A stretch of 64,000 nt of DNA from Staphylococcus sp. KG4-3 (GCF_033597815.2 NZ_CP166245.1:2542001-2606000); one strand, 5' to 3'; counted from the stretch's first letter, positions 36,999 through 47,040 are shown. Notes: generated by a model not told the origin, from the sequence alone. Numbers and translations: made by a program.

Positions 36999-37916
36999 AT
37001 GCGTATATTGGTACTAGGTGCTGGCGGAATTGGTGGTTATTTTGGTGGTCGCTTAGCTGAGGCTGGCAAGCATGTTACATTTTTAGTACGGCCCAAACGC
37101 AAATCATATCTAGAACGAAATGGCTTAGCCATTCATAGTGAAAAAGGCGATTATCATTTTAATCCACAACTCATCACAAAAAATGATCGTGTCGAACCTT
37201 TTGATATCGTGCTATTATCTTCAAAGTCTTATCATTTAGATCATGCTATTGAAGATTTAAAACCATTTATAGATCATAACACCTTAATTATTCCACTACT
37301 TAATGGCGTTGCACATGTCCCTAAGTTACAAAACGCTTTTGGAAAAAATAAAATCATGGGTGGCTACTGCATTATAGAAACAACACTTGATAGTACTGGG
37401 GAGATTATTCAAACCAGTCAATTTGATAAACTCTTTTTTGGGGAATTAAACGGTACTGAAAGCAACCGTGTTAAATATGTTGAACAGGCATTTTCAGGCA
37501 CAAAAGCTGAATTTATTCTAAACACAAATGTCGAACAAGGCATGTGGCATAAATACTTAATGATTACTGTATTATCGGGCGTAACAACACTTATGCATGC
37601 ACCTATTGGACCTATTCGTGATAGTGAAGGTGGTATAGAATTTATTAAATCCTTGTATAATGAGGCTGCTGGTATTATGCGTAAACACGATGCACCTATC
37701 TCTGATCAAATTGTTTCTAAATACATGCAAGCGCTAAATCAATTATCTTATCATTTCAAAACTTCCATGCAACGCGATATGGAAAAGGGACTTAATATCG
37801 AAACTGATCATTTGCAAGGTTATTTATTAGAATTAGCAGCACGTTACAATTTAGAAGCCCCTCTGCTTACTTGTGTTTATCAAAACCATAGCGTATATAA
37901 AGAAATGCTACAGTAA
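36999..37916 (+). CDS. 2-dehydropantoate 2-reductase family protein
   Basis: A 305-residue NADPH oxidoreductase of the ketopantoate reductase family (PanE/ApbA). The N-terminal motif LGAGGIGGYFGGRLAEAG binds NADPH, LLSSKSYHLDHA is the Lys-containing substrate loop, and GMWHKYLMI (about residue 180) carries the conserved Lys. TTAAGGAG lies 9 bases before the ATG; the in-frame TTG three codons earlier is ignored. It is not near panB or panC, so it may be a paralogue acting on another 2-oxo acid. It is monocistronic with a terminator. Confidence 0.85.
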   Translation: MRILVLGAGGIGGYFGGRLAEAGKHVTFLVRPKRKSYLERNGLAIHSEKGDYHFNPQLITKNDRVEPFDIVLLSSKSYHLDHAIEDLKPFIDHNTLIIPLLNGVAHVPKLQNAFGKNKIMGGYCIIETTLDSTGEIIQTSQFDKLFFGELNGTESNRVKYVEQAFSGTKAEFILNTNVEQGMWHKYLMITVLSGVTTLMHAPIGPIRDSEGGIEFIKSLYNEAAGIMRKHDAPISDQIVSKYMQALNQLSYHFKTSMQRDMEKGLNIETDHLQGYLLELAARYNLEAPLLTCVYQNHSVYKEMLQ

Positions 37917-37930
37917 GCAACTACACATAT

Positions 37931-37985
37931 AGGAGCGTGACAGAAATGATTTTTTAACTTAACTTTCTGTGCAGCTCCTAAATTT
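37931..37985 (+). terminator. Terminator after the reductase
   Basis: AGGAGC-TGACAGAAA pairs with TTTCTGTGC-AGCTCCT around an 18-base loop, followed by T-rich sequence. Confidence 0.8.
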
Positions 37986-38070
37986 TTGAGTATCTTTAAT
38001 ATCAACATTTTGTATGTGTTTTATTTAAACTTTTTGAATAATTTATATAAGAAAAAAGGAGGCATTTGCC

Positions 38071-38889
38071 ATGCAATCTAATCAACCACAACATCCATTT
38101 GATTTAGCAACTCAGCTCACACAACAGAAATCAGGCATGTATTCAGGACATACTTCCAGCGCCTATGCGAATATGGTCGGGCCATTCGGTGGTGTTATTG
38201 CATCCACATTATTACGTGCAGTTTTAGAACATGATGATATTCTAGGAGAGCCCATCTCTCTAACAATAAACTATGCTGCTCCTATACAAGAAGATAATTT
38301 TAGAATAATAACCTATCCATCGAGAACTAATCGGTCAACACAACACTGGTATATAGAACTAAAACAAAATGATAAAACCGCTATTACTGGAACAGCAGTT
38401 ACTGCTAAACGACGTGATACATGGTCGTCAACAGAACTAGCCTTTCCTGATGTTCCACCAGCAGACGAAGTAACACGTACATCATTAGAAAGCGCGCCAC
38501 CATGGGCACAAAACTATGACATAAGAATGGTTAAAGGTGCACCCCTAGCAATGAATCCTACTCAACAACCAGATTCCGTAACGTTACAATGGATAAAAGA
38601 TACCCCTGATAGAGATTTAGATTTCTTATCTCTTACATCTATATGTGATGCATTCTTCCCACGTATCTATGTACGTCGTAAAGCATTCGTTCCCATTGGG
38701 ACAGTATCACTCACTATATATTTCCATGCTAATTCCGAGACTTTAAAGAACAATGGGAATCAACCGCTACTTGGACATACACGCGCCCTTAAATTTTTCA
38801 ATGGTTTCTTCGATCAAACTGGAGAAATATGGAGTCATAATGGCAATTTACTTGCAACAACAAGTCAGTTTGTATATTACAAAGAATAA
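38071..38889 (+). CDS. Acyl-CoA thioesterase, double hot-dog (TesB-like) family
   Basis: A 272-residue protein with two hot-dog modules in tandem, as in TesB-type thioesterases: the first spans about residues 20-125 (QGxFGGV-like segment MVGPFGGVIASTLLRAVLEH) and the second about 165-270. The Asp of the catalytic triad is probably in LTSICDAFFPRIY. AAAAGGAGG is 8 bases before ATG. It is separated from the reductase by a terminator and from the cupin by 60 bases. Confidence 0.75.
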   Translation: MQSNQPQHPFDLATQLTQQKSGMYSGHTSSAYANMVGPFGGVIASTLLRAVLEHDDILGEPISLTINYAAPIQEDNFRIITYPSRTNRSTQHWYIELKQNDKTAITGTAVTAKRRDTWSSTELAFPDVPPADEVTRTSLESAPPWAQNYDIRMVKGAPLAMNPTQQPDSVTLQWIKDTPDRDLDFLSLTSICDAFFPRIYVRRKAFVPIGTVSLTIYFHANSETLKNNGNQPLLGHTRALKFFNGFFDQTGEIWSHNGNLLATTSQFVYYKE

Positions 38890-38950
38890 ATTTTATACTT
38901 ATTTGATATAACTATAATTTATATTATTAAAAATAAAGAGGTGTTTAAAC

Positions 38951-39457
38951 TTGAAACAACCAGAAGAAATTACAATTAATACATTAAATTTTGATGATGA
39001 TGGACAAATACCTAACAACCCATATTTACCTGTTTTAGTTTATCAAAACGTATTTTTAGCGACTGATGATTTAAGACATATATTATCCACAAATCAATGG
39101 GGTAACACTTGGGAAGGTGGTGTTTTCTCTTATCATCATTATCACAGTAATTCACATGAAGTCTTATTGGTAATCAATGGAACAGCCCAATTAATACTAG
39201 GAGGCAAAAATGGTACTCTTATTAATATTACTGAAGGTGATGCTTTAATATTACCGGCTGGTACTGGTCACAAACTGGTAAGTCAAAGTAATGACTTTGC
39301 AGTTATGGGAGCCTATCCCCATAGTCAGTCATATGATATTTGTGTCGGTAAAGTAAGCGAGCGTCCTCAAAATTTATATAATATTGAAAATGTATCCATA
39401 CCTAATACAGACCCAATATTTGGTAGTCATGGTCCATTGAAGAAGCGTTGGAACTAA
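38951..39457 (+). CDS. Cupin-domain protein (YjlB-like)
   Basis: A 168-residue single-domain cupin with a TTG start behind AAAGAGGTG. The metal motif lies in SYHHYHSNSHEVLLVINGTA (about residues 57-76, two or three His and one Glu), with the second cupin motif in EGDALILPAGTGHKL. The C-terminal half carries GAYPHSQSYDI. Similar proteins are annotated YjlB and have no proven activity. It might be co-transcribed with the thioesterase, since the 60-bp gap has no terminator. Confidence 0.75.
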   Translation: MKQPEEITINTLNFDDDGQIPNNPYLPVLVYQNVFLATDDLRHILSTNQWGNTWEGGVFSYHHYHSNSHEVLLVINGTAQLILGGKNGTLINITEGDALILPAGTGHKLVSQSNDFAVMGAYPHSQSYDICVGKVSERPQNLYNIENVSIPNTDPIFGSHGPLKKRWN

Positions 39458-39511
39458 CTTTAAGTTGTTTGTTTCATTGATATTAATTATCAAACTTAAA
39501 TGGAGGTATTA

Positions 39512-39871
39512 ATGTTGGTAAATAGAGATGACGTAGTAAATTATGTTACTCGAAATTATGAAGTTAAACCGGATTATCCATGGCAAAATTTTCCTCATTT
39601 TGCTACTTTAAGACATAATAAAAATAAAAAATGGTTTGGTTTAATTATGAATATTACAGAAGATAAATTAGGGCTTAAAAGTTTTGAAGAAGTTGATGTT
39701 TTGAATGTAAAAGTTGATAAAGCTTTTATTGGACCATTAACGAAAAAAAAAGGTATTTATAAGGCGTATCATATGAATAAAACCACTTGGATTACTATTA
39801 ACTTGAGAGAAATAAGTAACCTCCATTATATAACTGATTTAATTGACGAAAGTTTTGAACTAACAGTTTAA
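39512..39871 (+). CDS. MmcQ/YjbR family protein
   Basis: A 119-residue protein of the YjbR (DUF419) fold, related to double-wing DNA-binding proteins. The pattern is typical: NYVTRNYEVKPDYPWQNFPHFATLRHNKNKKWFGLIM, then a Val-rich strand and KKGIYKAYHMNKTTWITINL. The start is the ATG after TGGAGGT; the frame's earlier ATG includes that ribosome site. The role is unknown in any species I recall. Confidence 0.82.
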   Translation: MLVNRDDVVNYVTRNYEVKPDYPWQNFPHFATLRHNKNKKWFGLIMNITEDKLGLKSFEEVDVLNVKVDKAFIGPLTKKKGIYKAYHMNKTTWITINLREISNLHYITDLIDESFELTV

Positions 39872-39989
39872 AGTATGAACTATACTATTATCAATAATAT
39901 ATAAAATAGGCCTGTGAAACTAAGTTTATATTCTTATAATGAATTGGCTGACTTATATTGTTTACCAATCATCTTCTTCCAAAAGAATA

Positions 39990-40033
39990 GTTAAAAGGCT
40001 GAGACAATTTATAAATAAACCGTCTCAGCCTCA
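39990..40033. terminator. Terminator between yjbR and the PTS operon
   Basis: The stem AGGCTGAGAC / GTCTCAGCCT has a 16-base loop. T-rich continuation on the minus strand suits the ulaA-like gene, and it shares its core with the hairpin at 26917. Confidence 0.75.
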
Positions 40034-40139
40034 ATCATTATATTGCATAGCTAACTGGTAAGATGAAACCTTTTTAAATAAATTAGATTTTTGTCCCACT
40101 CATCCTAAAATATATACTATTTTATTATAATTTTTGCTA

Positions 40140-41495
40140 CTATTCTTTTGCTTCTTTTTCATTAGTACGTTTTTGTAAAATGATAGCTGAAGCTGCAACT
40201 ATTAAAATTAAAATTATGATGCCAATTAGTCCAAGGAATTTCGCGATATTACCAAATACAATACCTACAACTAAGAAGTCTGTATCTGAGAATGTCGTCG
40301 CTGCTCCCCCTAAATCTCCTAAGAAAGGTAAAAACAGTAATGGCAAGAACGTAATCAACAATCCATTTAAAGCTGATCCTGCAACTGCCCCTTTAATACC
40401 TCCTCTTGCATTACCAAAGACACCCGCAGTTGCACCTAAGAAGAAGTGTGCAACAACACCTGGAAGTATCACGACACCACCAAATAAGAATAAGATAAAC
40501 ATGCCAATTACACCAACTATAAAGCTGACAAAAAATCCTATTAACACTGCGTTTTGTGCATAAGGGAAGACAATCGGACAGTCTAAAGCTGGCTTTGTAT
40601 TAGGTACCAATTTCTCTGAAATACCTTTAAACGCCGGTACTATTTCGGCTAAAATTAAGCGCACCCCTGTTAGTATAATAAATACACCTGCAGCAAATGT
40701 CACACCTTGTATTAGTGAAAATACAATAAAGTTTTGTCCATTGCTAATCTCACTATGTACATAAGTCGGACCTGCAAATAATGCCGCAACAAAATACAAT
40801 AATGTCATTGTTAAAGAAATACTAATCGTACTTTCTCTCAGAAAGCTTAAACCTTTCGGGAAATTAATTTCTTCTGTAGATTTTGATTTACCTTTAAATA
40901 GTTTCCCAACTTCTCCAGCTGCCCAATAACTAATCGTGCCAAAATGACCTAGAGCAACTTGATTATTACCAGTGATTTTTTTCATTGTAGGATGCGCCAA
41001 TGCGGGTAATATAGCCATTATCAATCCTAAAATAATAGCTCCAACAATTACCGTCAAAGTACCTGTAATATTGCCGACAGATAATAATATTGCTAAAAAT
41101 GCTGCCATATAGAAGGTATGATGCCCAGTTAAAAAGATATATTTTAAGTTAGTAATACGTGCAATAATAATATTTACAATCATACCAAATACCATTATTA
41201 GTGCTGCAGTTGTACCATACTGCTCTAACGCAATTGATATAATGGCCTCGTTATTCGGCACTACACCTTGTACGCCAAATGCATGTTGAAATATTTTTCC
41301 AAATGGTTCGAGTGATTGTGTTACTACATTTGCACCTGCGCTTAACACTAAAAATCCGAGAATTGTTTTAATTGTTCCAGATGTAATATCTGTCGCCGAT
41401 TTCTTCTGCATAATCAATCCGATAAATGCAATCAGTGCAACTAATATCGCTGGTTGGCTCAATACATCAACAATAAAATCAAGTATTGGTTTCAT
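40140..41495 (-). CDS. PTS EIIC, ascorbate-type (UlaA family)
   Basis: A 451-residue integral membrane transporter of the UlaA (PTS-AG) superfamily with about 11 helices. Conserved features are TSGTIKTILGFLVLSAGANVV, LTGHHTFYMAAFLAI (substrate-site His pair) and GNARGGIKGAVAGSALNGL. It forms the membrane channel for the EIIB and EIIA proteins encoded just upstream. No ulaDEF ascorbate catabolic genes are present here, so the sugar acid or alternative substrate is open. Confidence 0.87.
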   Translation of the reverse strand: MKPILDFIVDVLSQPAILVALIAFIGLIMQKKSATDITSGTIKTILGFLVLSAGANVVTQSLEPFGKIFQHAFGVQGVVPNNEAIISIALEQYGTTAALIMVFGMIVNIIIARITNLKYIFLTGHHTFYMAAFLAILLSVGNITGTLTVIVGAIILGLIMAILPALAHPTMKKITGNNQVALGHFGTISYWAAGEVGKLFKGKSKSTEEINFPKGLSFLRESTISISLTMTLLYFVAALFAGPTYVHSEISNGQNFIVFSLIQGVTFAAGVFIILTGVRLILAEIVPAFKGISEKLVPNTKPALDCPIVFPYAQNAVLIGFFVSFIVGVIGMFILFLFGGVVILPGVVAHFFLGATAGVFGNARGGIKGAVAGSALNGLLITFLPLLFLPFLGDLGGAATTFSDTDFLVVGIVFGNIAKFLGLIGIIILILIVAASAIILQKRTNEKEAKE

Positions 41496-41518
41496 TTTAC
41501 TGCCCCCTTACATTTTAT

Positions 41519-41803
41519 TTATAAGATATTCAGTTCGCTTAATTTATCATTTAATTTTTGTTGTAATTCTTCTTTGTCTAAAATGTTATCTAATACAATG
41601 ACATCACCTAAATTTTTAGTATTTTCCTCTAAGTCTCTACCACAAATAAATAAGTCTGCCATATCTGGACTAGCACTCATAACATCACTGTGTTCTACTT
41701 TAATATCAGATGGCGCATTTATATTTTTCAACGCTTCTTGTGCATTCATTTCCACCATAAAACTACTTCCTAAACCGTGACCACAAACTACTAAAATTTT
41801 CAT
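41519..41803 (-). CDS. PTS EIIB, ascorbate/galactitol-type
   Basis: A 94-residue cytoplasmic phosphocarrier. MKILVVCGHGLGSSFMVEM has the phospho-Cys7 followed by the P-loop-like GHGLGSS. AAAGGAG is 9 bases before this ATG; an ATG two codons upstream overlaps the EIIA stop and lies too close to the ribosome site. It accepts phosphate from EIIA and passes it to the incoming substrate. Confidence 0.88.
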   Translation of the reverse strand: MKILVVCGHGLGSSFMVEMNAQEALKNINAPSDIKVEHSDVMSASPDMADLFICGRDLEENTKNLGDVIVLDNILDKEELQQKLNDKLSELNIL

Positions 41804-41808
41804 TTTTC

Positions 41809-42249
41809 TCATTCTCCTTTAAATATATTTACTATTTCATTAATTTCTTGCGCTGCTAACAATTGATTTACTGTATCTTGATTACCTAATTTAGTTGCTA
41901 AGCTTCTTAAAATAGCCAAATGGCCATCGTTATCTACAGCACTAAGTACAAATATAAGTGATGCAAAGTGTCCCTCTTCGGAAAAATTAATATGCTCATT
42001 TAATTTTAATAAACTTAATCCAATATGTTTCACATCATCATTAGGCCTTGCGTGAGCAATTGCAATTTCAGGTGCAATAACGATATAAGGTCCTAATTCC
42101 TTCACACTGTCAATCATCGCTGTAACATAACTTGATTCAAAATAATCTTGTGTAAGTAAGGGGTTCGCAGCTATTGTTATTGCTTGTTCCCACGTTTCTA
42201 CTTTATCTAGTATTTGTACCTTATCTGCAGACAATATTTCCAAACTCAT
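41809..42249 (-). CDS. PTS EIIA, fructose/ascorbate-type
   Basis: A 146-residue EIIA (PF00359) protein with the phosphorylated His66 in EIAIAHARPND. It takes phosphate from HPr. Coding extends to the EIIB start, giving overlap of stop and upstream ATG, which suggests coupled translation. The domain also occurs at the C-terminus of the regulator before it. Confidence 0.88.
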   Translation of the reverse strand: MSLEILSADKVQILDKVETWEQAITIAANPLLTQDYFESSYVTAMIDSVKELGPYIVIAPEIAIAHARPNDDVKHIGLSLLKLNEHINFSEEGHFASLIFVLSAVDNDGHLAILRSLATKLGNQDTVNQLLAAQEINEIVNIFKGE

Positions 42250-42262
42250 CTATATCCTCTCC

Positions 42263-44206
42263 TTACCGTTGGCTTACATGCTTAATGTATTGCATAATAG
42301 CTGTTATATCTCCTGAAAATATAGCTTCTCTTGCGGCTTCATCCATAATTAGTGTACTCAGTTGCCTTAACGCATTTAGATGTATTTGAGGTTGTGCTGT
42401 AGCTAAAGTAATGACAATGTATACTGGATCATATTGATCATGTGAAAAATGAACACCATTTTCATATTGGATCAAACTAAAACCCACTGGCTGTTGTACA
42501 TGATCATGCTTTGCATGAATCAATGCGATATGAGGGCTAATCACCATATAAGGCCCAAACGCATCTAATTGTTGGATGATATCAGTCGCATATGCTCTGT
42601 CCACTACACCATCTTTTTCTAGCATGGATACAGCTTGTTTAATCGCATCATCACGTGAAAGTACTGGCTGTTGCGTCAATATCCTCGATTGTGGTAACAC
42701 CTCTTCTAGAGTTGGACCAATACCACGTAAATCATCAATGTATCGTTCTCTAGAGTGATTAATAATTTCATTTAATTGAACACGATCATTTTTATTTAAA
42801 AATGGCGAAACCCTTATCACAGGTACTGTTACTTGATTGAAAGGGACAGTAGAAATAATATAATCAACTCCCTCATGCTTTAACATACTTTCATCTATTT
42901 CATATATAGAATATGCATCAACAACTTCGAGCTCTGGATAAATATGAGCAATTCTGCTTTTTAATAACTGCGAAGTCCCTATCCCAGAACCACATAGCAA
43001 TACAACTTTGATTTTATTTGTTGTCACAGTAGAAATACGCTCAATTGCTGATGCAAAATGTAAGGTAATATAAGTTAGTTCATTATCATCAAACTCAATA
43101 TTATAATTTTCTTCAATACCCCATATATGCTTTTTTATACCTTCAATCAGTTGTTGATATTGCAGAATAATTTCTTTTTTCAAAGGATTATCATGTGTCA
43201 TATCAAATTTCAACCTGTGAATTGCCGGTCTTAAATGAACAATCAAACCATTTAACAACTTACTGTCTGACATTAAGTCTAACCCCAAGTCTCCGCTCAT
43301 ACGCTCAATCAGTTGTTCCGTTAAAATATCCAAATCGTCTATTTCACGATGATACCGATTTACTTCTGAAGTCTTTGCACCTAGCAGATGTAAAGTAATA
43401 AAGGCAGCTTCACTTTTTGGAAAATGAAGCTTAAAAATCTGTTCTAATTTCCCTTTAATTTGTAAGGCTATTTGAAATTGTTCTGTCTTTTGCAACTTCT
43501 TATATTCTTTGTCTGGAATCTCAAAAATAAAATCCTCATTCGCCCGATGAATTGCAATTAAAATGTGGTAAATTAATCCATCAATAGCACTCTGTACGAG
43601 TTGATAATTTGAATCAATCAATACCGAAGTAACACTTAAGCGAATTTGTTCTAATTCATGATTCGAAAACAAATGATGACCCATTTGATGCGTATGTGTT
43701 TGAAAATATTCATAAACCATTTCTGCATATGCTTTACGATATGCACTTTCATCGCCTTTAATTAAGAAACCCTTATTCTTCTCATATTTCAACTGTAAAT
43801 CGTGGTTATCTAGCCATTGCTGTACGCGTTTTAAATCTTCCACTATCGTACGTCTAGTCACCGAAACCATGTTTGCCAATACATGTGAAGCTGTAGGTGA
43901 TGTAGATTCAAAGAGTTTCAAAGTAATATACAGTAATCTTTCGTCTTTAGAATAATGTATAGACGTTGACAAATATTGAGGTTCTACAGCCTTTAATTGT
44001 TCTGAAGATGTTGTGATTTTAATACCATCATATTTGCTTCGTTGAATCGTTAAAGCTAATTTACTCGCCATATCTTCAATGTACTCAAGATCATATTGAA
44101 TAGTTCTCTCTGAAACATTGAAACGTGTTGCTAAATTATTAATTTGCACAAAAGTCTCACGTTCAATAATGAACGTCAAAATATGATACTGCCTCTTGCT
44201 TAACAT
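42263..44206 (-). CDS. BglG/MtlR-type PRD transcriptional regulator
   Basis: A 647-residue regulator of the downstream PTS. It begins MLSKRQYHILTFIIERETFVQINNLATRFNVSERTIQYDL (helix-turn-helix), then a second HTH near residue 100, PRD1 (about 180-290), PRD2 (about 290-400), EIIB-like VVLLCGSGIGTSQLLKSR near 400, and C-terminal EIIA-like domain with PHIALIHAKHD. AAGGAGG sets this start; an upstream in-frame ATG 30 codons earlier has none. It shares the layout of ManR but is a separate paralogue. Gene order regulator-EIIA-EIIB-EIIC is one operon. Confidence 0.88.
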   Translation of the reverse strand: MLSKRQYHILTFIIERETFVQINNLATRFNVSERTIQYDLEYIEDMASKLALTIQRSKYDGIKITTSSEQLKAVEPQYLSTSIHYSKDERLLYITLKLFESTSPTASHVLANMVSVTRRTIVEDLKRVQQWLDNHDLQLKYEKNKGFLIKGDESAYRKAYAEMVYEYFQTHTHQMGHHLFSNHELEQIRLSVTSVLIDSNYQLVQSAIDGLIYHILIAIHRANEDFIFEIPDKEYKKLQKTEQFQIALQIKGKLEQIFKLHFPKSEAAFITLHLLGAKTSEVNRYHREIDDLDILTEQLIERMSGDLGLDLMSDSKLLNGLIVHLRPAIHRLKFDMTHDNPLKKEIILQYQQLIEGIKKHIWGIEENYNIEFDDNELTYITLHFASAIERISTVTTNKIKVVLLCGSGIGTSQLLKSRIAHIYPELEVVDAYSIYEIDESMLKHEGVDYIISTVPFNQVTVPVIRVSPFLNKNDRVQLNEIINHSRERYIDDLRGIGPTLEEVLPQSRILTQQPVLSRDDAIKQAVSMLEKDGVVDRAYATDIIQQLDAFGPYMVISPHIALIHAKHDHVQQPVGFSLIQYENGVHFSHDQYDPVYIVITLATAQPQIHLNALRQLSTLIMDEAAREAIFSGDITAIMQYIKHVSQR

Positions 44207-44230
44207 ATTAGCAACCTCCTTACACTTATA

Positions 44231-44245
44231 TTGTAATCGCTTTCT
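44231..44245 (-). promoter_or_regulatory. cre site upstream of the PRD regulator and PTS operon
   Basis: TTGTAATCGCTTTCT matches the cre consensus fully and lies about 25 bp before the regulator start codon, so CcpA should repress the whole operon. Confidence 0.8.
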
Positions 44246-44375
44246 TTTGATTGTGGATGTGTAATCTTCTTCGCCTACTAATACGAAAAGTTGCACATCA
44301 AAAATTACATTATGTTAACAAATTATATAATGATATTTGTATAGTCGATACATTTTTATAATAATTATTTTTAAA

Positions 44376-44418
44376 ATAAAAAAATGAGATTTCAGCTATT
44401 TAGCTTCCATCTCATTCA
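44376..44418 (-). terminator. Terminator of tcyABC
   Basis: The stem AATGAGAT / ATCTCATT contains a small inner AGCT/AGCT pair, and the minus-strand T-run follows. Confidence 0.78.
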
Positions 44419-44431
44419 AGTATTACTTATT

Positions 44432-45163
44432 TTAGGCTTCTCTAAGCATATTTAAAAAGCGTTGCAACTCTGTCGTTTGTGGGTGATTAAAAATTTGTTC
44501 TGGTGTTCCTGACTCACCAATAACACCATCATGGATAAACACAATTTTATTTGAAACTTCTTTAGCAAAACGCATCTCATGCGTAACTATAATCATAGTC
44601 ATTCCTTCATTTGCTAGGTCTTTAATTACACGTAATACATCGTTTACCAGCTCTGGATCTAATGCAGAGGTAGGTTCATCAAAGAGCATAACTTTTGGAT
44701 TCATCGCCAAAGCTCTCGCAATCGCAACTCGTTGCTGTTGTCCGCCAGACAATGCGTTAGGTCTTTGGTCTTTTACAGCTGTTAAGTCCACTTTCTCTAA
44801 AAGTGCTAACGCTTGTTGTTGCGCATCAGTTTTTTTCATTTTCTTAACAGTAATTAGCCCTTCCATAACATTTTCTAATGCCGTTTTATGAGGAAAGAGA
44901 TTATAACTTTGAAAAACCATACCCGACTGCTTGCGTACTTTAATTTGTGATTTTTTATCTTTATTGTCATAAGTGTCACTATTGACGTAAACGGCGCCTT
45001 CTGTAGGTAATTCTAGCGCATTAATCATTCGTAACAAAGTAGTTTTACCAGAACCTGAACGTCCAATAAAGGTAACTACCTCTCCTTGATTTACCTTTAG
45101 ATCAATACCTTTAATCACTTCTTTATCATTAAATGTTTTCTTTATATTTTGCAGTTCAATCAT
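44432..45163 (-). CDS. tcyC: L-cystine ABC transporter ATP-binding protein
   Basis: A 243-residue ATPase of the polar amino acid transporter family. Walker A is GRSGSGKTT (about residues 34-42), the Q-loop is [13 protein letters not shown], the signature is [15 protein letters not shown], Walker B is [13 protein letters not shown] and the switch is VTHEM. It overlaps the permease by 4 bases. It is called TcyC because the whole set resembles the S. aureus tcyABC cystine importer; glutamine- or histidine-specific relatives look similar. Confidence 0.85.
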   Translation of the reverse strand: MIELQNIKKTFNDKEVIKGIDLKVNQGEVVTFIGRSGSGKTTLLRMINALELPTEGAVYVNSDTYDNKDKKSQIKVRKQSGMVFQSYNLFPHKTALENVMEGLITVKKMKKTDAQQQALALLEKVDLTAVKDQRPNALSGGQQQRVAIARALAMNPKVMLFDEPTSALDPELVNDVLRVIKDLANEGMTMIIVTHEMRFAKEVSNKIVFIHDGVIGESGTPEQIFNHPQTTELQRFLNMLREA

Positions 45164-45879
45164 GAACGATACCCTCTTTCAAGATAAGATTCGTAAAAGT
45201 TCTGGACGATTGAAATAATAAAACATACAACCCAATACATCAGTGCAACGAGTAAATAAATTGTTAAATATTCATAAGTCGTCGATGCAACTTCTTGTGC
45301 TTTTCTAAACATTTCAGCAACAAGTATAAAACCGAGTAACGATGTGTCTTTAATTAAACTTAAAAACGTATTACCTAGTGCAGGAACTGAAACTCTTATT
45401 GCTTGTGGCAGTATAATACGTTGAATCGTTTGACGGTAATTCATACCAATTGAATACGCTGCTTCTGTCTGTCCTTTTGGAATAGACATGATGCCTCCAC
45501 GAATAATTTCAGATGCATACGCCCCTACATTTAAAGACAAACCAATAATTGCTGCTATTACTGGAGCTAACGTCCATTGATTTTCTGAGTTGTTAGTTAA
45601 TAATCTGCCGAGTTCAGGGATACCATAAAAGATAATGAATAATTGTACAATCATTGGTGTTCCTCTAATGATTGAAATATAAAAACGTGCAATCCCTCTA
45701 AGAATACGGCTTGTTGATATGCGCATTAATGCAGTTACTAGTGCTATAACCAATCCTAAAACAAAAGTCACTAATGTGATGGGAATTGAAAACTTCACCA
45801 ATCCTTCAAGCATTGGCATAAAGGCTTGTCCAGCTGCATCTAATGCATGTTGTTGCTCTGAATTAAGGTTTAGAAACAT
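45160..45879 (-). CDS. tcyB: L-cystine ABC transporter permease
   Basis: A 239-residue permease with about five helices and the EAA-type loop [20 protein letters not shown] (about residues 135-154). [21 protein letters not shown] is typical of His/Glu-family permeases. The start is the ATG of [10 protein letters not shown], which overlaps the tcyA end by 17 bases. It works as a homodimer with TcyC. Confidence 0.85.
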   Translation of the reverse strand: MFLNLNSEQQHALDAAGQAFMPMLEGLVKFSIPITLVTFVLGLVIALVTALMRISTSRILRGIARFYISIIRGTPMIVQLFIIFYGIPELGRLLTNNSENQWTLAPVIAAIIGLSLNVGAYASEIIRGGIMSIPKGQTEAAYSIGMNYRQTIQRIILPQAIRVSVPALGNTFLSLIKDTSLLGFILVAEMFRKAQEVASTTYEYLTIYLLVALMYWVVCFIISIVQNFYESYLERGYRS

Positions 45880-46663
45880 CTTCACCAAACCATTTTTCGC
45901 TTATTTTTGCTAATTCACCATTATCTTTTAATTTTTTCATTGCTTTATTAACTTCTTTGATTGTTTCATCGTCTTCCTTCTTATTAAAAGTCAAAGCAGA
46001 TTGACTCTTTTCAGCATTCCCTTCAATCACTTTTACTTTAGCGTTAGGCTTTTGTTTTTTATAATCTAGGTAAGAAATATTATCGTTAAACGTGCCCTCT
46101 ACTCTGTTTGATTGTAATAAATCCATTGCTTGGTTGAATCCATCAACTTTTGTAAGTTCTGCACCTTTAGATTTTGCCAATTTACCATAGTTTGAAGTAA
46201 ATGTTTGTGCTAATTTCTTACCTTTAACATCATCAAATGATTTGATATCTGTATTATCTTTATTTACTACTAATACACCTTTAGAATAAGTGTACGGTTC
46301 AGAGAATTTATACTTTTCTTTACGTTCATCGTTAATACCAACTTGGTTAGCTACAACATTAAATCTACCTGAATCTAATCCTGCAAACATTGAATCCCAT
46401 TGAGTTTCTTTAAATTTAACTTTATAGTTCATTTCTTTAGCTACTGCTTTCACTACATCTATATCATAGCCAGTTAATTTATCATTCTTATCGTGGAACG
46501 AAAAAGGTGCATAAGTTCCTTCTGTTCCCACTACAAATGTTTTATTCTCACTAACTGATTTATTTTTACTTTCGCTATCTTTTTTACTTGAAGAGTCATT
46601 ACCACATGCTGCCAGCGTCACTGCCAAAATTAAAGTAATTAACACCATTAAAAATTTTTTCAT
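45863..46663 (-). CDS. tcyA: L-cystine-binding lipoprotein
   Basis: A 266-residue lipoprotein: signal peptide MKKFLMVLITLILAVTLAACG with lipobox LAAC, then a Lys/Ser-rich linker and a type II binding fold (FVVGTEGTYAPFSFHDKNDKLTGYDIDVVKA, RFNVVANQVGIND, FTSNYGKLAKSKG). This resembles S. aureus TcyA closely by eye. It is first in the operon. The promoter at 46705-46733 has a GGAAT-containing spacer that might be a CymR contact, but I cannot confirm it. Confidence 0.86.
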   Translation of the reverse strand: MKKFLMVLITLILAVTLAACGNDSSSKKDSESKNKSVSENKTFVVGTEGTYAPFSFHDKNDKLTGYDIDVVKAVAKEMNYKVKFKETQWDSMFAGLDSGRFNVVANQVGINDERKEKYKFSEPYTYSKGVLVVNKDNTDIKSFDDVKGKKLAQTFTSNYGKLAKSKGAELTKVDGFNQAMDLLQSNRVEGTFNDNISYLDYKKQKPNAKVKVIEGNAEKSQSALTFNKKEDDETIKEVNKAMKKLKDNGELAKISEKWFGEDVSKP

Positions 46664-46704
46664 TTCTCGCCCTCTATTCTTATTATTCTTATCGGATTAA
46701 AATT

Positions 46705-46733
46705 AGTTTATTCCTATCCCACTATTTAGTCAA
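46705..46733 (-). promoter_or_regulatory. tcyA promoter
   Basis: Minus strand TTGACT (46728-46733), 17 bases and TAAACT (46705-46710) lie 42 bp before the tcyA ATG. Confidence 0.65.
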
Positions 46734-46894
46734 TAGATTTTTATCGATAAGATAATATTTTTTTTAATTTCAGATAATTTAAATTTCTTGCAATTTTATC
46801 ACTCCTTTTCTTTCTTTAATATTTCATTATAGAAAATACATTTCATCTTTATTTTTATTTTATAATTTCACACTCATAATAGACGTTGTTCACG

Positions 46895-46913
46895 TTTGAA
46901 AATAATTTTCAAA
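46895..46913. promoter_or_regulatory. 19-bp palindrome TTTGAAAAT-A-ATTTTCAAA
   Basis: A perfect 9-1-9 inverted repeat. Its core TGAAAAT-N-ATTTTCA recurs at 53201-53215 before the EIICB PTS gene and differs from the Fur/PerR-type 7-1-7 box TGATAAT-N-ATTATCA at only two symmetrical positions. The protein that binds is unknown. Confidence 0.5.
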
Positions 46914-47040
46914 AATAAAATAACGATATTATTCTATAAAAAATTAATACCGGTTAAAACCTTAATGTATCAATAGTTTCGCTTATTTCAAATATGTGAC
47001 AAAGACCATTTTTAATTGTCACAATTTTCACAACTTTATT

